Shown here piece by piece: positions 1-22,424 of a stretch of 64,000 bases of DNA. Origin of the DNA: Rhabdornis inornatus. Lineage: Eukaryota > Chordata > Aves > Passeriformes > Rhabdornithidae. The position numbers were made by a program, and so were the translations under genes. How positions within the stretch are numbered: the first letter of the stretch is position 1; every line of letters begins with the position of its first letter. The notes beneath the pieces are model-generated. The model was not told the origin of the DNA, searched no databases, and was given only the letters and a program-made list of their open reading frames with translations. Location: contig VWZS01004373.1 in assembly GCA_013397075.1 (NCBI GenBank), positions 310,001 through 374,000 of the forward strand, given 5' to 3'.

Positions 1-3000
1 AAATTAGACTGATACATTATTTGGCACATATGCTGATTTAAGTATTGCACTTAAACTGAAACATGTTAAATAAGTAAGCATTCAAAACAAAAAATTCTTT
101 CTTTTACTTGTCTATGCATCTTGCAAAGTCTCAAAATAAATAAAAAGAATCCTGGAAAGGTTCTTTGATGAATTGCATATTCCTGTATAATAAAAATTTT
201 GGTATAGGTATTACAATTATTAGGCATTTCCAATGCCAACATATATATTTTCTTCTTAAAAATTATAAAATCTGAATTGCAGGTGCTAATGTTCATTTGC
301 ATGTTTGTTATACAACAGTCATTCTCTAAAACACATTATTTAAAAATTTGTATCAATTGATCTATTAGCAGAATTAAATTACATTCCCTCGGTATGATAT
401 TCCTCCAGTTCATTGTGCCATGACTCCATGAGAAATGTTCCTTTAATTTTCACTACAGGAAAACCGTATTAAATTTTAAAAGATTACAACAAAATTAATT
501 ATTAGTACAAAATTAGTATTATTATTACTACTAGTGCACCAAAACATAGAACAATTTAAAAATCTATAAAAATGTTTATAAGCGAATGCCATTATAAAGA
601 AAGGATGTAGAAAGATATGTCCAATTTTAAAGGAGAATAAAGGTAAATTATTTCAATACAACATAATTTCAATACAAACACGGGAAGTACTTCAGGTGCT
701 AGCACATATAAATCCTATGTCTGCATGTCCAACCTGGCTGTGTTGATACTTCCAGCATTAGACATTTGCTGCTCTGGCTAAATCACACAGGACTTCCTCT
801 GCTTCAGCTTGCTATTTAAAAACATGGATGTTATTAATCCACTTCATACAACCAAGCTTGCTACATTCAAAGTTTTAAAAACATTGAGACTTGCATGCAC
901 CAGGCAGCATTAAAAGGACTATCAATTTAGCTGCCCACACAGCAGGTTTGAAAAGAGACATTGGTCATTTCCAGTGAAGTGTTTCCAGACAGTCCAGATA
1001 CTAGCCCAGAGCTCCCTGAACAGCCTCTGTCATGCTCTGAATTTGATCAAAGATATACTCCAAAAATCAAACGGTGAATAACTGAAAGCAATGAGCCAGA
1101 CAATACCTGACAGTGGTCTCAGTAAGAGGGCTTCTACCACCTGCCTGCCTTGTGATGCAGAGGAAGGCTGGTTTATCAGCCTGTGCAGAGGCAGTTCCAG
1201 AAGTAACAAGTACAGTCACCTGGTGGGGAGCTTTGATCATTCTGTTATTTGAGCATCTGTGCTGGTAACTGCAGCTCCTTGCTCTCAAAAAGGGGGTGAA
1301 GCAAACCAGAGATGGCTACTGTACTCTCCAATGAAATGATTTCTTGCTTATCTAGTACTGGTAACTCCTATTGTGTTATTCATCATCACAGTAATGCAAG
1401 CGTCTCATAAATGTTAATTTATTTCCTCCCAGTGCTTCCGTGAGGAAAGTACAATGAATGTGGTTTTACAAGAAGGGGTTTTGAGGCAGGCAGTTTAATT
1501 GTACGGCCAGTGTGTGCATTCCCCCCTCCTCCAAACATTCACAACTTGTAAGAGTCCCCAGATATCCTTATCTCCAAATAAGTAGCTTGAATCACAATAG
1601 CATGGCTTCTTTCTTCTTTCTCAATTTTTGCATAGTGAATGCAATGAAAGAAATCTCATCAATCTGATTTTTTTTCTATTCTTTTCAAGGTACTGGTATA
1701 AACTGGTATGGGGGAAAAAAAAAAAACAAACAAACCAGACAAAACATCCTCAGCACATTGTGTCACCCTGTTCATTAATTTTTTTTGGCCAAAAATTGAA
1801 GAATATTGCCTTCTGGTTTGCTAGCTTTTGCAGTCAAAAATTATAAAATTTTGAAATAAGTTCCCAAAGGGAAGAATTTGAAAACTACTTTTTATTTTTC
1901 GTCCCAAATAAACAGCATTTAAGCTCAGGTTGCTCAAGCGTAATGATTTCTCCACTAAGTGTCAGAAAAATCAAGTACATCAACTGTTTAATACAGATGG
2001 TTCCCAGTAACACTAATTTTTCTGTACTGAAGTTACAAACTTGAATACCCTCAAATCTGAATTCCTTATCACATCTTCCAATAATTTTTTAAACAAATGA
2101 TCTGACTGTATAAGTAAATCTATTACTTTTCAGTTATGATCATGTGATTAAAGTAAAAACTACAATTTTGAGTTATTTATAGGCACAGATAACCAGAGGT
2201 ACTGCATAGATAATTATCTCAAAGGGCCCATACTATTCTGAAATAATTTAACATTTGACCTAATCACTAGCACTTATGGTCTTGTTTGATTTAGAGCAAG
2301 AAAACAAAAGGGAAATATCACTGTCATCCAAGAACAATTCATACATGCCTAGCTAGAAATCTGCATGCCTTTAAACGTGCTTTAACAAAGTCAGCTAGCT
2401 ATGCACCCATACACCTGTGAATTTTTAAAAATAAGCTGTGTTTTTTCCCATTTTTTGCAATTCTTCAACTCTGCAATTGGTATTATATCACCCAACACCT
2501 CTCGATGGCAGTATAGTCTTGCACAGTAATACAGTACTGTCTATCATATCTCCTGCTACTTTCCTACTTTACTGAACAGAAGGAAGAAGTATAAATAGTT
2601 GAGGATTGGTTTGGTTTTTTGTCCATGGAGAAATAAAGCCCACTCTGTAAGTAAAAAAAAAAATCGGTTTAGTAACAACCACTTAACAACACTTCAGTTT
2701 AAGAAGTCAAAATGTTTTCTGTTTCTTCATGTTCAAATCACTCTGCAATAAACTCACTGGAAAATAAACAGATTTTCACCCCCCTCATTACATTGAGAGA
2801 AGAAATTCCTGTTCTTTTAAATATAACCGCTTTTTGTGCCCTTATGAGATTAACTAAGAAATGAGCACACCAGACACAACTGTCCTCGGGCTTTCACATC
2901 TCCATTTGAAAGCTTTGGTGTGTGTTCTGAAGAGAATACAGCCTTCCTAAACAAGGAAATTCTCTGTTTCCCATTCCAGAAGAAAGTACTAGATTCTTTT

Positions 3001-6000
3001 CCTTTCAGTACTACTGACCACCAAATGTTCTTGTTCCTCTAATTAACCTTATTACCTATTTCAAATTGTAGCCTCTTTCCTGCTCTCCGTAACAGCTTTT
3101 AGGGTCAGCCTAGATATTTCTTCTGCATCCCATCCAACTTATCAAATATTCCCTTTTATGGTTTCATGGATGAAGAAAGGATTAGCACTGCTATTAGAGC
3201 GTTAATGTTTTTCAACAATATCACCCAGGGATAGCAATTATAGCAATTAATGGCAATCATAAAAATACATAAGCAATATATTATACAATTACCAAAAATC
3301 AAGCTCTGCAAAAGAAATTGTCTACAATATCTTGGTTACTTGTTTAATCTACAAAAGACAAGCAGATGCAAATTCCAAGATTTTTCATCAACTGTTTATC
3401 ATATTCAGTCCTACTGCATATCATACTCTGTCCCAGTCCCTTACTCCTTGTCAGTTGCCAGATGCAGCTTGTTTTCCTTTGCATTTCCTAGCATCCATTA
3501 ATCCTAATTAGTCAAGGTTCCTGAAGTACAGACACTAAATAAAGATTGCTCTTTGTCATAAAAAAATTAAATTAAAAATGTACCAATGATTTCAAGAATG
3601 GAAGAATTACCATCCTCATTGTACAATAAAGGGCAACTAAGGCACAGAACTGTCCAATGATTTACCACAAGACCACGTGCCAACTCACAACAGAACCAGG
3701 CTTAGAAGCCAGATTTACAGAGTGCCACTGCAGTGCTTCAAACTACCTCTAAAAGTCTTGGTGTTTGTTTGGCAGTGGGTCCCAAGACCATTAGATGAAT
3801 TACGCCAAAATGCTGCAGAGGGGATTTGGACTCCCCCTGTTACCAGAAAAGCTCCAAAGTAACAGACAGCAGTCCAAAATGACTGTTTTTCTTACAGATC
3901 TCAAAGGTGACAACCTTAATTTCGTGGTACTGTATTCAAGAGCAATGCATACTGGGTTCTCAAAAGCTTGGTTCTATGTTACCTTTTCATTCCATAAAGT
4001 CAGGCCTCAAAAATCTAGGCAAGCCATCTCATGCTATTTTGTGTTCTCTCCTCTGTGGTCCTATCTACACAGCATTCTGATAATGCTCTTTAGCAAAATG
4101 GGAGTTCATACAGTAAATGCCTTTCCTTCAGATCACGAGATTTTCTGAGCCCTCAATCATCTGCTTTTCACTACCCTGATCAGCCTATCACAGAAACAGC
4201 TTTCATGCTGCTCAGGCAGAATTCTGTTTTTCTCTAGCTAATCTCTCTTGTCTTCTGAGGACAGCCTTCCCTTGGTCTGGCTAAGGTTTTACTTTGTGCA
4301 GCTCAAACAGTGAACGCTGCTAGAATCACAGTCTTGTTAATGTCCACATGTACATAAAATGTAAAGCAAGCACTGCCAAATCCTCACATAAAAGTGCTCA
4401 TAAATAGAATTGCAATTAGTCTGAACAGAAGTACATTCCTGCTACTGCATTGGATTTCCAAGACTTAGATACAAGTTGTGAGGACTGTCCTACACCAGAA
4501 TACTAAAGACCTGTCTAAACAGAAACAAACAGGTATACTGTTTGTTTATAAGCACTGACCAAGTCTGCAATGGGAAAAAAATTAAAATTGTGGATATTTT
4601 CCACGTTATAGGTAATTCACTTCTCAGAAGCCTAGCCAAAAAATCAAAGTGGAGCCTACTTGATTGGCATTATAAAAGCAATTAACTTACAGACTTGTCA
4701 AATCTGTTAATGTTTGGCTCTGTCTGCTCTACTTGTCTATTTTGACTAGCTGTAGAATCATTTAATGATTTACAGACCTTTCAAGTCCTAAGGCATGGTA
4801 GCTGTATTAAAACTGTGACCCATTATTTCTTGGTCACATCATAAATATCTTCGTTTTTCTCACAGAAAGCTAGATTTTAATCCCTGATTTCAGTTCGAGC
4901 CTTTGTTTTTGGATTTGGGGTTTTTTTGAACCTTCACTGGTAAACACTGTAATATTTTACTGCCAGTAAAAGAAGAAGTAAAAGGAGAAAGGGATGTGTA
5001 ATAAAATATAATTGTCAAAACAAATCCATGTTTTAAACTGCAGTGTGCATTCATGTAAAACTTTGCAGTCGTTATTTTTAATATAACAAGAGAAAAAACA
5101 GTAAGATTCAAATTGAATTAATATTAAGTAAGTTTGTTGGAAAAAAATGGACATTTTAAGCATTCAGAATTATTTGGTTGTGGAATCAGAAAACTATCAA
5201 CCTAAACCCAGGCATCCCTCCTTGTTTTACAGTTTGAAAAATTTTCTCTCCTTCCTTTTTTTTCAGGGGAAAGGAAATGAAAAGAAAGAGGAGAGGGAAA
5301 GCAAAATCGGAAAGTATCTCTAATTTGTTATGGAAAAATACTTTTTGGAAAAAAAAAAATTAAAATTGGATTAACTAATGCAAAAGGAAAATTCAAAATG
5401 AAGTGAAATCAAGTTCTGCAAAATTCATTACTGATTTGGGGAAAGACCAGTTCAAGTAGGTATGACTGGGTGAAAATTTTGGCAAACTGTTATTTTAAAA
5501 ACAGCCAAACCTGCAAGGAAATATGGGGTGAGGTCAAAGAGAAGTAGGAACTTTACACCAGTAACTTTCCCACCCTTTGGTATAACCCCTTGGAAAAGGC
5601 TATCATATTACTGTATGTCGCCTTCCCAAACCTCATCATAAGGCTTAAATCTAAAATTAGATGAAAATTTATCAGAGACAATTAAAACAAAGCAGTGTTG
5701 AAATACAGTGAGTTTGCAAATGTAAAGTAAAATTTAAGTCCAGATCTAGTTGGGGATTTTTTTACCAAAAATTTACAATTAGTTTAAATGATTTTCAGCA
5801 TGCTGAAAATAACTACAATTACAGTGGTTCAGAGAACAATACTACACTTTAAAAATACCTAATTAATTACAGTATATTCAGTTACATTATATTCATTATG
5901 TTAAACAGAATCTAATTAATTTATTGAACAGCAATTTTATGCACAAAAAAAAGATTTAAATTTAAACAAGGGAAAAAACATGTATTAGGAGATTCTGAAG

Positions 6001-9000
6001 TTTTCCTTAAAGCAGATGTGAAAGTTGGGCATACACAAGCAGGTAGAACTCCCCTTGAAAGTAATGGAACCCCAACCACAGGGAGAACAGATCTCTGAGA
6101 ATAAATCTGCTAAGTGTTCAAGAAACATGTGCCATTTGCTGTCAAAGGTCATAAGAGCAATCATCAAGATGACCATCTTCATTTAACTATCTCAGTAAAC
6201 TAGCCCAAAACTTTTCTGTGTGAAAGCAGTTGTTTGCTTTCTTTTTTTTCCCCAGATATACATGCAGGTATTTTCTTCCCCTGGCATATATACTGTGCTG
6301 TTTAATTTTACCCATAGCTCAGCTTCCTTTGTGTTAACATATTTAGGTTTCCTAATAATGAAAGCAAGAATGGCACTTTCAGTCTCCTTTAATCCACAAT
6401 CTCCAAATGTCTGAATTTTTGCAAGCAAGAGATATAAATGTGGGAAATGCAGTTTATACACCCTCTGTCTCCACTGCAATACCACAAAGAAAACGTATCT
6501 CAGATGTGGACTTATCTTTATTACTCTCTGAAACATAAAATAAATGTTTTAAGTAGGTTAATAGAACTATTTGCACTGGATCCGTTATTTGGCACAATTC
6601 ATGTGGAATTTCACATCACATTCCTTTATAAAAATTAATTCTGGTCAGGATTTCGTACTTCATCTTAACCGTATCTAATTTTTATGTTCCATAGCAGAGT
6701 TGAGGCTGCCCAAGCAGGTCCAATACATTTTAACTTAATTATGATTCCTCTAAATTCTCTCAAAATATGCCTAAAATTGCCTTGATAATTTAAACAAAAG
6801 CAGATCTGTATGGGATCTGTAATTGTACTGTGCTAACATTATTTAAGCTGGCTAATAGTGAGCACACACTGAGCAGACGGGAAGGAAAAGACTGTGTGCT
6901 CAGAAGGAGAAGGGAGAGCAGAAGGAAAGGTTAATAAAGCAAAACGTGGCTCTCTTTTCTTGCTGAAAATTATGCCTCCTACTTACCAATATCATTGTAT
7001 TAATATATGCAGACAAGGCAACATACATTATATAGCGATTTCTTTTCATGCTGTAATCCTTCTTCTGTTTTTCTTAGTATTCTTTTATGTTTTATATCAC
7101 CCTTTATTTTGCATATTTGTATCTCCTTCCCAGTTACACAAACTTCATTAAATGTTGAATTGCTTTATTTAAGGTATTAAGCAAAATGACTGTCACCTAA
7201 AAAGTTAGTATTAAAGGTAATGTCTCAAAACCCCAAATACAGTATTTATGGCACTTTTACAAAGAGAGTTTTCCATGTGTTAATATAACTCAAAAAAATA
7301 AGAATAATATATAATGCTATGTAAAAAAAATCAGTTTGCTTTCAACAGATGCTTATAAGTGAATTAAGATTAAAAAAGGAAAGCAGCTAAACTTAGTATG
7401 ACTTAAAATTATTTTTCATTTGAAATATAAAATCAAGTAAAAGACCATGCAATAAAGCTTCCAGAAATGTCAAGATTATTGCCACTGTAAAAAAAATATT
7501 TCAAGTTGTACTTACAGCTTACACATCCTTTTATTAAGGAACTCCGAAGGTAAGTTATAGCATTAGCAGAAATCAAACCTAGCATATCTGTGCCAATTTT
7601 AATTCAATAAGGTTAAGTCAGCTTTGTGGTTCAGATGCTCAGCAGATCTTAGCTCTACAGCATCATTACATCGTGCCTTGAAACTGAAGCTTTTTACTGG
7701 CCTCGTAATGAAAAAGGCTATATAAGATTTGCATGAGTGATGTGAGTCCTAAATGCACAGCAGAGATCAGAGTTCATGGTGGGTGTCAGGCATTGTGCAA
7801 ATCTGAAAGCTACATGCATTTTTATGGTAACAAATACTACAGTCATTAGGAAAATTTCTTACAAACAAAGGAGATGGAAATCTTGTGTTAGTAATTTACA
7901 TAACAGCCTTCCGTAAGTATAAAGGTTATACTTTTAATTTTATTCTTGGGGGTCTCAAAAAAAAAAAAATCTCAACCAACCTATCGCTTTCATCTTCACA
8001 TAATAAAAAGCTATGAAACGGGCTGTTAACTGAATTAAGTGTCACAAGGTCATGAAATAAAAGATCTATTTTCTTCTTTTCTTCTTTTTTTTTTTGAGAG
8101 AAAACAGTTTACAAAACAGAAAAAGACTTGTTCAATGAAACAATCAGCTTTAGTTACAAGTGCAAAAGTCAGCCATGTGTACTAATTCACAATAATTATG
8201 ATGCAAAGTGAACTCCTTGGAGACTTAAAAGTCAACGCCTGGCAATGGTTGGGCAAACAGCAGAGTGGAGCTACTCAGGTGATACTGACCCCTTCAAAGC
8301 CCTTTGTGTTACTGAACAACCCAAACTATCCAAGTATCTGCTTGTCCTCCCCTTCTGAGGTATTATTACTATACCATATTCACAAGGCTGCTATTTAAAA
8401 CATTACAAACTAGCATGCATCCCAGCACTCGGCTCTTGCATAAGCAATGAATACGCTCAAAAGAAAGAGAAGCACTGAAGAAGAAAAATTTAAATCTGTG
8501 TTTGTAAAACAATCCCAGCTGAGAATTATATGTGGAAAGCGGAAAGGTGATAGGGCAGGTGTCTTAGAAAATTCATCTTAGTTGACTTCCCCTTTTTAGA
8601 CTTTCACACATCATGCCCTCCTGCCTTCTTGCCTCCCACATAAGTGATTACTGCATTGTGAAATGAGGTAAAAATCCAAGACTGACAATTTCTGAGCATT
8701 CAACATTGTCCGTGCTGCTTCCACAGTGAAATCACAGGTTTCACGATGGCTTAAACGGGGACAAAAAGTCTGGCCAATACAATGCTGAAAGCTAGAGGAA
8801 AAAGCGTGTCTTTGGCATCTCATATTTAACTTATATTTACACCATAAGAGAAAAATTCACCCCCAAAAAACCTAGGCACCGCTGATAATGAGAGTCTCTG
8901 TTGCTAGTCTGAATTGGGTTTAAAATTACAAAAGAACCCAAAGACCACCTGCAGAAGAGACAGGTTGCAACCTATCTACCTGGCACCAAACTATGCCCTT

Positions 9001-10635
9001 AAGTGGAGCACTATAGTTAAAAGAAAACTCAGGGCATTCTGCCACTGCACGTCTACTGCTACAACTTCATGCAGCATCTCACTGTTAATATAAATTTAGG
9101 ACAAGCCAACATTTACAGCACATTTAAAATATCTCAAACCACCTATCTCTTAAAGCAGATCCTTACTTTACAATGAACTGCTGGCAAAAAGCTTGCTGCA
9201 GCGTTCTCATGAATGACAGGTCTCTGTAAAGAGTGCTTTTTGTACTGCATTAAAAAATTCACAGCAGTCTGTAAAATAAAAACTCTAGATCAAATGACAT
9301 TTTAAATGAAAATTTTGCTGAATTCTCTATGGCTGCTATGTTCATGAGACTTTTTATTAGTGTAAGGGGCAAATACTTTTTACTCTGCAAGCACTTTATT
9401 GCATTTTTCTTTCATTTACAGCTTGCTTTTTATTTAGGGCTTTAGAGACCCACATTCTTCTCTCCCTCCCCTTCTTTTTTTCTTCCCTGAATGCTCCTAA
9501 AGTTACAGAACAAGGGGATCCTACCTGGCAGTCTACAACAGGTCAGTGATCAAACAGAAGGAGCAGTGAGACAGCAGCCAAATCCTGCCCCATCTCCTGA
9601 GAATTACAGAAAGCCAGGGCTTCTCAGCCTGCAATGCAACCGAGCCACTGCACCCTGAGGCTCAGATAATCGCGGCTCACTTTCTGCAAGCACACACAGC
9701 ACAAATCTCTGCACCTACTGAGGTTAAGACGCAAGCATTTTTTTTTTTAAGTTGCTGCTCACTATGGTTTTCAACACAGGTAGAAGCTGCTTGAAAATGT
9801 GACCTCATCTGTCTTATGACAGCAGAAACAAAGATAGATTAAAAATACACCAACATTGCTCTGCCCCAGTGATCAAAGCTGTTTTAAATAAACAGTCCTC
9901 TTTATCTGTAAAATGCACAGGTCTTTGAACAACTATTCGTTTTACCTAAAGTATTTACATTTGCTTGAACAAATCAATACATGAGACACAGTAAGCTGTA
10001 ATATGAACAGACAGAACTAGACCAAATAGTGAAGTATTATCGTCTACCCAGTAATATGCCAGTTGTTCATTAAGATACTACTTTGTGCAAGGAAAACACT
10101 CCTAAAATCTTAGTGGGTTTTAAATACAGCCTACATTCAGGAATGCATTATGCATTGAGTTAACATTACACAGCCTACGTCTCCTATGAACTCAAAGAAG
10201 CATGAGCAGTCTTTGCCATTTCAAAAAGCCAGTATCACTGCAAAAAGTGAAAATTAGTGGGTGCAATAGCACATCAGGAAAGAAGTGACGTTGTAGAGTG
10301 GGTGCCACAAAGTAGTAACTAATTATTAACTTCTGGAAAGGTTAGCATGAATCCTCTTTAGGCCATAAGTAACAGCCAACATGAATAAAGACTCATTCTT
10401 TATTGAGGAAACAAACTCTAAGCTGTGAGAATTACAGAGCGCAGTTAAAAGGCACGATGCACAGAAACATTTACCCTTTCATCAAGAACGGCTGGCCTAT
10501 CTAGGAAAGAACTGAGATGCTCTAGGAGAGTCTGCTCTCGAACCGGATCTGTGGTTAAACAGAAGCCTTAGTCCACACAATTAATCTTATATGCACTTTC
10601 ACGAATGTCATATGAAGGAAATTAAAGATACTTAC
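1..10635 (-). other. SLC25A13: SLC25A13 intron 13, 5' part
   Basis: AT-rich intron, entered through the gtaagt donor after exon 13. I searched by eye for carrier repeats 2 and 3 (NPLEIVK, PADVIK and neighbouring motifs) on the minus strand and saw none, so the next exon lies left of position 1. No CR1 3' end was recognised. There are short A and T tracts (for example 7958-7969 and 8085-8096) and many short chance open frames on both strands, the longest about 117 codons at 3795-4148, none with recognisable homology. The block 8600-9060 and some stretches near 9500-9700 are less AT-rich but not identified. Confidence 0.85.
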
Positions 10636-10716
10636 ACAGCCACCAGCAAGAATTTCTGCAGCCAGTGGGACAGATCCATCTTTAGTCCTAAACTTATCTC
10701 TCACAAAATCATTAAC
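10636..10716 (-). CDS. SLC25A13: SLC25A13 exon 13 (residues 411-437, into carrier repeat 2)
   Basis: An 81-bp exon, phase 0 at both ends, reading VNDFVRDKFRTKDGSVPLAA, then EILAGGC. It encodes the end of helix 2, the cytosolic loop (RTKDGSVP) and the start of helix 3 in the second carrier repeat. The acceptor is cttttaag and the donor gtaagt. Human MHKDG is RTKDG here, in a loop known to vary. It is the last coding exon in the window: the expected continuation AGGSQVIFTNPLEIVK was not found between 10635 and 1, so intron 13 is at least 10.6 kb. Confidence 0.96.
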
Positions 10717-11662
10717 CTTAAAAGACAAACATTTATGAAAGCTGATAAATTAAAAGGTCAGAGAAAACACTCATCAGCTGCAAATTCTGTGCAAATGAAA
10801 ATGCAAATACATCCACTAAGTTACCAAACTACAGGATATCAAAGAAATCAGTCTTAGATTTTGTATTAAATATTCTAAAGCTATGTTGTTCATTCTAACC
10901 AGAATTTTCAGCATAATTCAAATACTCACTACTCAAAAAATAAATCATCACTAATAAGGAAATTTTAAAAATCAGAAAATTATAAAATACATTCCTATTT
11001 TAGAAGTGCTCACTATATTAAAAAATTTAAATAAAGTGTCAAATTAATATCAGAATGTTCAATACTAAGCTTTAACACAATGACAATTCAATTAGTAGCA
11101 TTACGTGCCTTTTTTTTTAGTGCATACTACTAGCTTTGATGAATACTACCTTATCAGTGAATAAACAATACATCATGATCGGATTATAATATGAAATTCT
11201 TAAGTGCCTTACAAACACTAAAGAAATAACAAAATTACAGAAGTAAAACATTTAGAAAAAAACACCACACAAACAAGTTCCTTTCTTATCAACAATTCAC
11301 TACATGCTCATATTATCTATCTCCTGCTTCACTAGAATCATGCATACAGGAACCATGGGGAGATACAAAAACAAAAGCCCTTCAATAAGTAACTATTCTG
11401 AATTGCTAAGAAGCGAAACCAAAGGTCTATACTACTTACAAACAAGCAGATGAGCTGAACAAGCTGAATAAGCTTGTTATAATTTTGGAGTGAGTCCAAA
11501 AATAAGTTTTCAGTAAGATTCTTAAAATGTACATGTACACCTCTGGATGAGACCTGTATGCCTCTTGTATGGTTCACAAGTCAGATATTAACAGTTGCTA
11601 ATTGTAATTCGATGCATTTTACAATGTGGACAAATGTGAAAAAAATCAATTTGCAAACTTAC
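10717..11662 (-). other. SLC25A13: SLC25A13 intron 12
   Basis: A 946-bp AT-rich intron with gtaagt donor and cttttaag acceptor. I see no repeats of known type. A 79-codon minus-strand open frame at 11338-11577 has no recognisable homology. Confidence 0.9.
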
Positions 11663-11715
11663 AGTAAGTTTTATGGCCTTCTCTGGTGCTACTCCTAATA
11701 GTTGTGGTAACAGAC
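11663..11715 (-). CDS. SLC25A13: SLC25A13 exon 12 (residues 393-410, helix 2 of carrier)
   Basis: A 53-bp exon, phase 1 in and phase 0 out, reading GLLPQLLGVAPEKAIKLT. It is the start of transmembrane helix 2 in carrier repeat 1, a stretch almost invariant in aspartate/glutamate carriers. The acceptor is atgttaaag, with a poor polypyrimidine tract, and the donor gtaagt. It is too short to show as an open frame and was found by matching the protein in the intron sequence. Length and phase equal the human exon. Confidence 0.95.
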
Positions 11716-18979
<7,264 letters not shown>

Positions 18980-19064
18980 CTCCAGCAACCGAACCAAGGG
19001 CAAACCTATACGCTGATTCTGCAATCTGGATGAGAACAGGTCGAGACACATCGCCTGAAGCTTT
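18980..19064 (-). CDS. SLC25A13: SLC25A13 exon 10 (residues 312-340, linker to first membrane helix)
   Basis: An 85-bp exon, phase 0 in and phase 1 out, reading KASGDVSRPVLIQIAESAYR, then FALGSVAG. The first half is the hydrophilic linker. The second half begins transmembrane helix 1 of the mitochondrial-carrier domain (AESAYRFALGSVAG). The acceptor is cttgacag and the donor gttagt. The linker half varies most against human (GDVSRPVLIQI versus GDSARPVLLQV), while the helix is nearly unchanged, as expected for the family. Confidence 0.96.
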
Positions 19065-21237
19065 CTGTCAAGGCAGGATTTAAAACAAAAGGAAAGACAA
19101 AAAAAATAATCAAAACATCTCATTTCCCAAGAGAACATTTCATGATCAGACAGATATAAGTATATGGATACCTGGAAAAAATTCCACAATACACTAGAGA
19201 TTTTGTTCTCAATTATTACTTCTTTTCCACTGATTTCCAAGTGTCATATAAGGCAGCTTCTTCAGATTGGAATATCAAAGAAAATAGATATATAACAAAA
19301 TTATACAACTCTAAAATCAATGGTCTAAATGTGGTCTAAATGAAGGCTTACATATTGCCTCTTAAGTCATTAATTATCTACAGCTAAAAGCAACTCCAGC
19401 TTGGAATTTATTTCTACTGTTGCCAAAACGAGGTACACCTATTACTTCCCAGGCTACTAAAACAAGTATGCAAGCATTCTCACAGATTAGCTAAAGAAAA
19501 ATAAGGTTTCATAAGGCACTCTCACAATTTAATTTTGCTCACAGTCTATGACTGCTAGATTCAACTCAATGAAAAATAAATTCAGAAGTGTTCTGGATTT
19601 AATATTGCTATCTAATGAAAGAAAATAATAAAGAAAACAAAAGTTCTGCAGAGGCATTAAGTCTTTCACACTTACTAGCACTTTTTGCAGTATGTTCTTT
19701 TTAGGATACTACAAGTAAAGCAACAAAATAAAAATATGGAGAGATTTTCCTGTGTTTACATTTTAGTTAATTTCAATATAGGTGGAGTTGACCAGAAAGT
19801 AATTGAAGGTATCAATGTAGGTGAAAATCTTTTCAGTCTCAGCATCAAGCAGCTGACATTGAAAAGGAATTAGGTGGAAAAAAATGGAAAAGTGGGACAC
19901 ATACACAGAAGAAATGGTAAGATTTAAGCAGGTTCATTTTCCTCGCCTCAGAAGTCTGTGAAGCATGGTAGCAGAGACAATGGCCCCAAAGCAAAAAGTG
20001 AGGAAGCTGCTATTTTCATCACTCATTTTTGTCTACCTTTTACTGCCACCTATTGCAACTTACATTACTTGATACTCAGCCCAATGCAAATGCTTTTAAC
20101 TGCTTTAGGAATCTTCTAGGAATATATGGTGAGCTTTTGGGAGCCAACTCATTTGAATTCATCCCAGCATCATCACCATTTACTCACTGCTCAAACAAAC
20201 AGAAAACCACCACCCCAGATACTGTCTTAGAGTGGTGGTGGGGTTGTTTACACGTAGGGGAGGCAGGAGAAGAAAAAAGAGAAGAAAAAGAGACGCATGT
20301 GTACACACACACACACACAGAGGCCTGGCTTATGGCCTGGTAGTCCTAAAAATGTAGCCTGGATCAACTCATTGTGGTCAAACTGGCGTCTCTGCACAGA
20401 CCCAGAGCAGGAAAAAAGAAACCAACAAAAAACCCTTAGTCTCACAAGACACAAAGTTAAGACTGCCTTAAAATAGAGACAGAGAGAGAAACAGAAGGGT
20501 TAGTTTTAAATCTATCTGTATTGAAACTTGTGTCAATGAAAATACAAAATATTAGAAGATAATATGAAAACTAAAAGATCAACAAGTTTGATTTAAAGAA
20601 CACTCCTATTTCCTTTTGCCTCAAAACCAAAAAAAAGTCTGTTTGTGGTTATACCACTGAAAGTAAATATCCTTTAGGTTTTGGACATGCAGAGAATATT
20701 ATTACTTTTACTGAAACTGTGATGTTAGTCTATACATAAGTTCTCCTGCTTTGATATTCAGCAGAGCATAAAGCAAAGCAGAGAACACTGTGAAGCCAGG
20801 CACATGCATATGTGTTCAGAACAAGGGCTGCAATTTCATAGGCTAGATGCTGAATTTTATCATCCATATTTGAAGTAGAAAGTCTCTTTTCCTCAATAAA
20901 AAGAACACGGACCAACGGAATCACAAAACATTAACACCTTAATTAGGCATGCATCTAATATTTACTGAATGGCTGGGTGACACTCCTATACATTTTATCT
21001 CTCCAAAGTAAATTACGTTTGGCCTGCCAAAGTGGAGCCCAAGAGGAAGGGGCACAAAGAAGAGATGGAGAGAACATGACACAGGTTAAAAAATAAATTC
21101 TAACAAGATGTTACTCCTCAGAGTTATTACAGAGCACAAGAGAAAAGCAACTTAGATGACAACAACAGAAGAGCTTGGCTGTCTATTTACCTGGCACTGG
21201 AAACAAATAATAGCATCGTGTTGGCTTCTGTTCTTAC
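19065..21237 (-). other. SLC25A13: SLC25A13 intron 9
   Basis: A 2,173-bp intron with gtaaga donor and cttgacag acceptor. It holds a short AC microsatellite (20303-20319) and no recognised mobile element. Open frames around 20029-20454 are low-complexity and not gene-like. Confidence 0.9.
20303..20319. repeat. (AC)n microsatellite
   Basis: Eight and a half uninterrupted AC units inside intron 9. On the gene's strand this reads as GT. It is short and possibly polymorphic, with no functional claim. Confidence 0.9.
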
Positions 21238-21322
21238 CTGCCTCTGAGCCTCAGCCAGGTTGTAGGGCAACATCCCTTCCTCCAGAGGAGCGATTCTTTC
21301 AATATCAGCTAACGTCATGCGC
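21238..21322 (-). CDS. SLC25A13: SLC25A13 exon 9 (residues 283-311)
   Basis: An 85-bp exon, phase 2 in and phase 0 out, reading RMTLADIERIAPLEEGMLPY, then NLAEAQRQ. This is the end of the EF-hand domain and the start of the amphipathic C-terminal helix/linker that joins it to the carrier domain. In the known structures this helix binds the hydrophobic cleft of the regulatory domain in a Ca2+-dependent way. The acceptor is tttcctcag and the donor gtaaga. Human GTLPF is GMLPY here. Length equals the human exon. Confidence 0.97.
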
Positions 21323-21497
21323 CTGAGGAAAGTAATTCCCATTAGTGTTTGCTTAGAGTTTGGTTTTCAGATCACTAAAAGTTACCTGCATGTGGCCACT
21401 CCACTACACTACACTCTCCTGTTCCCCAACACCACCTCCCACTCCTTCCAAGAAGTAGAGAAGAGGAAAGAGAGGAGGATAGATAATTCTCCACTTA

Positions 21498-22424
<927 letters not shown>

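Noticed and set aside
3795..4148. 117-codon plus-strand open frame in intron 13
   Set aside because: No homology recognised, mixed composition and no gene context; taken as chance.
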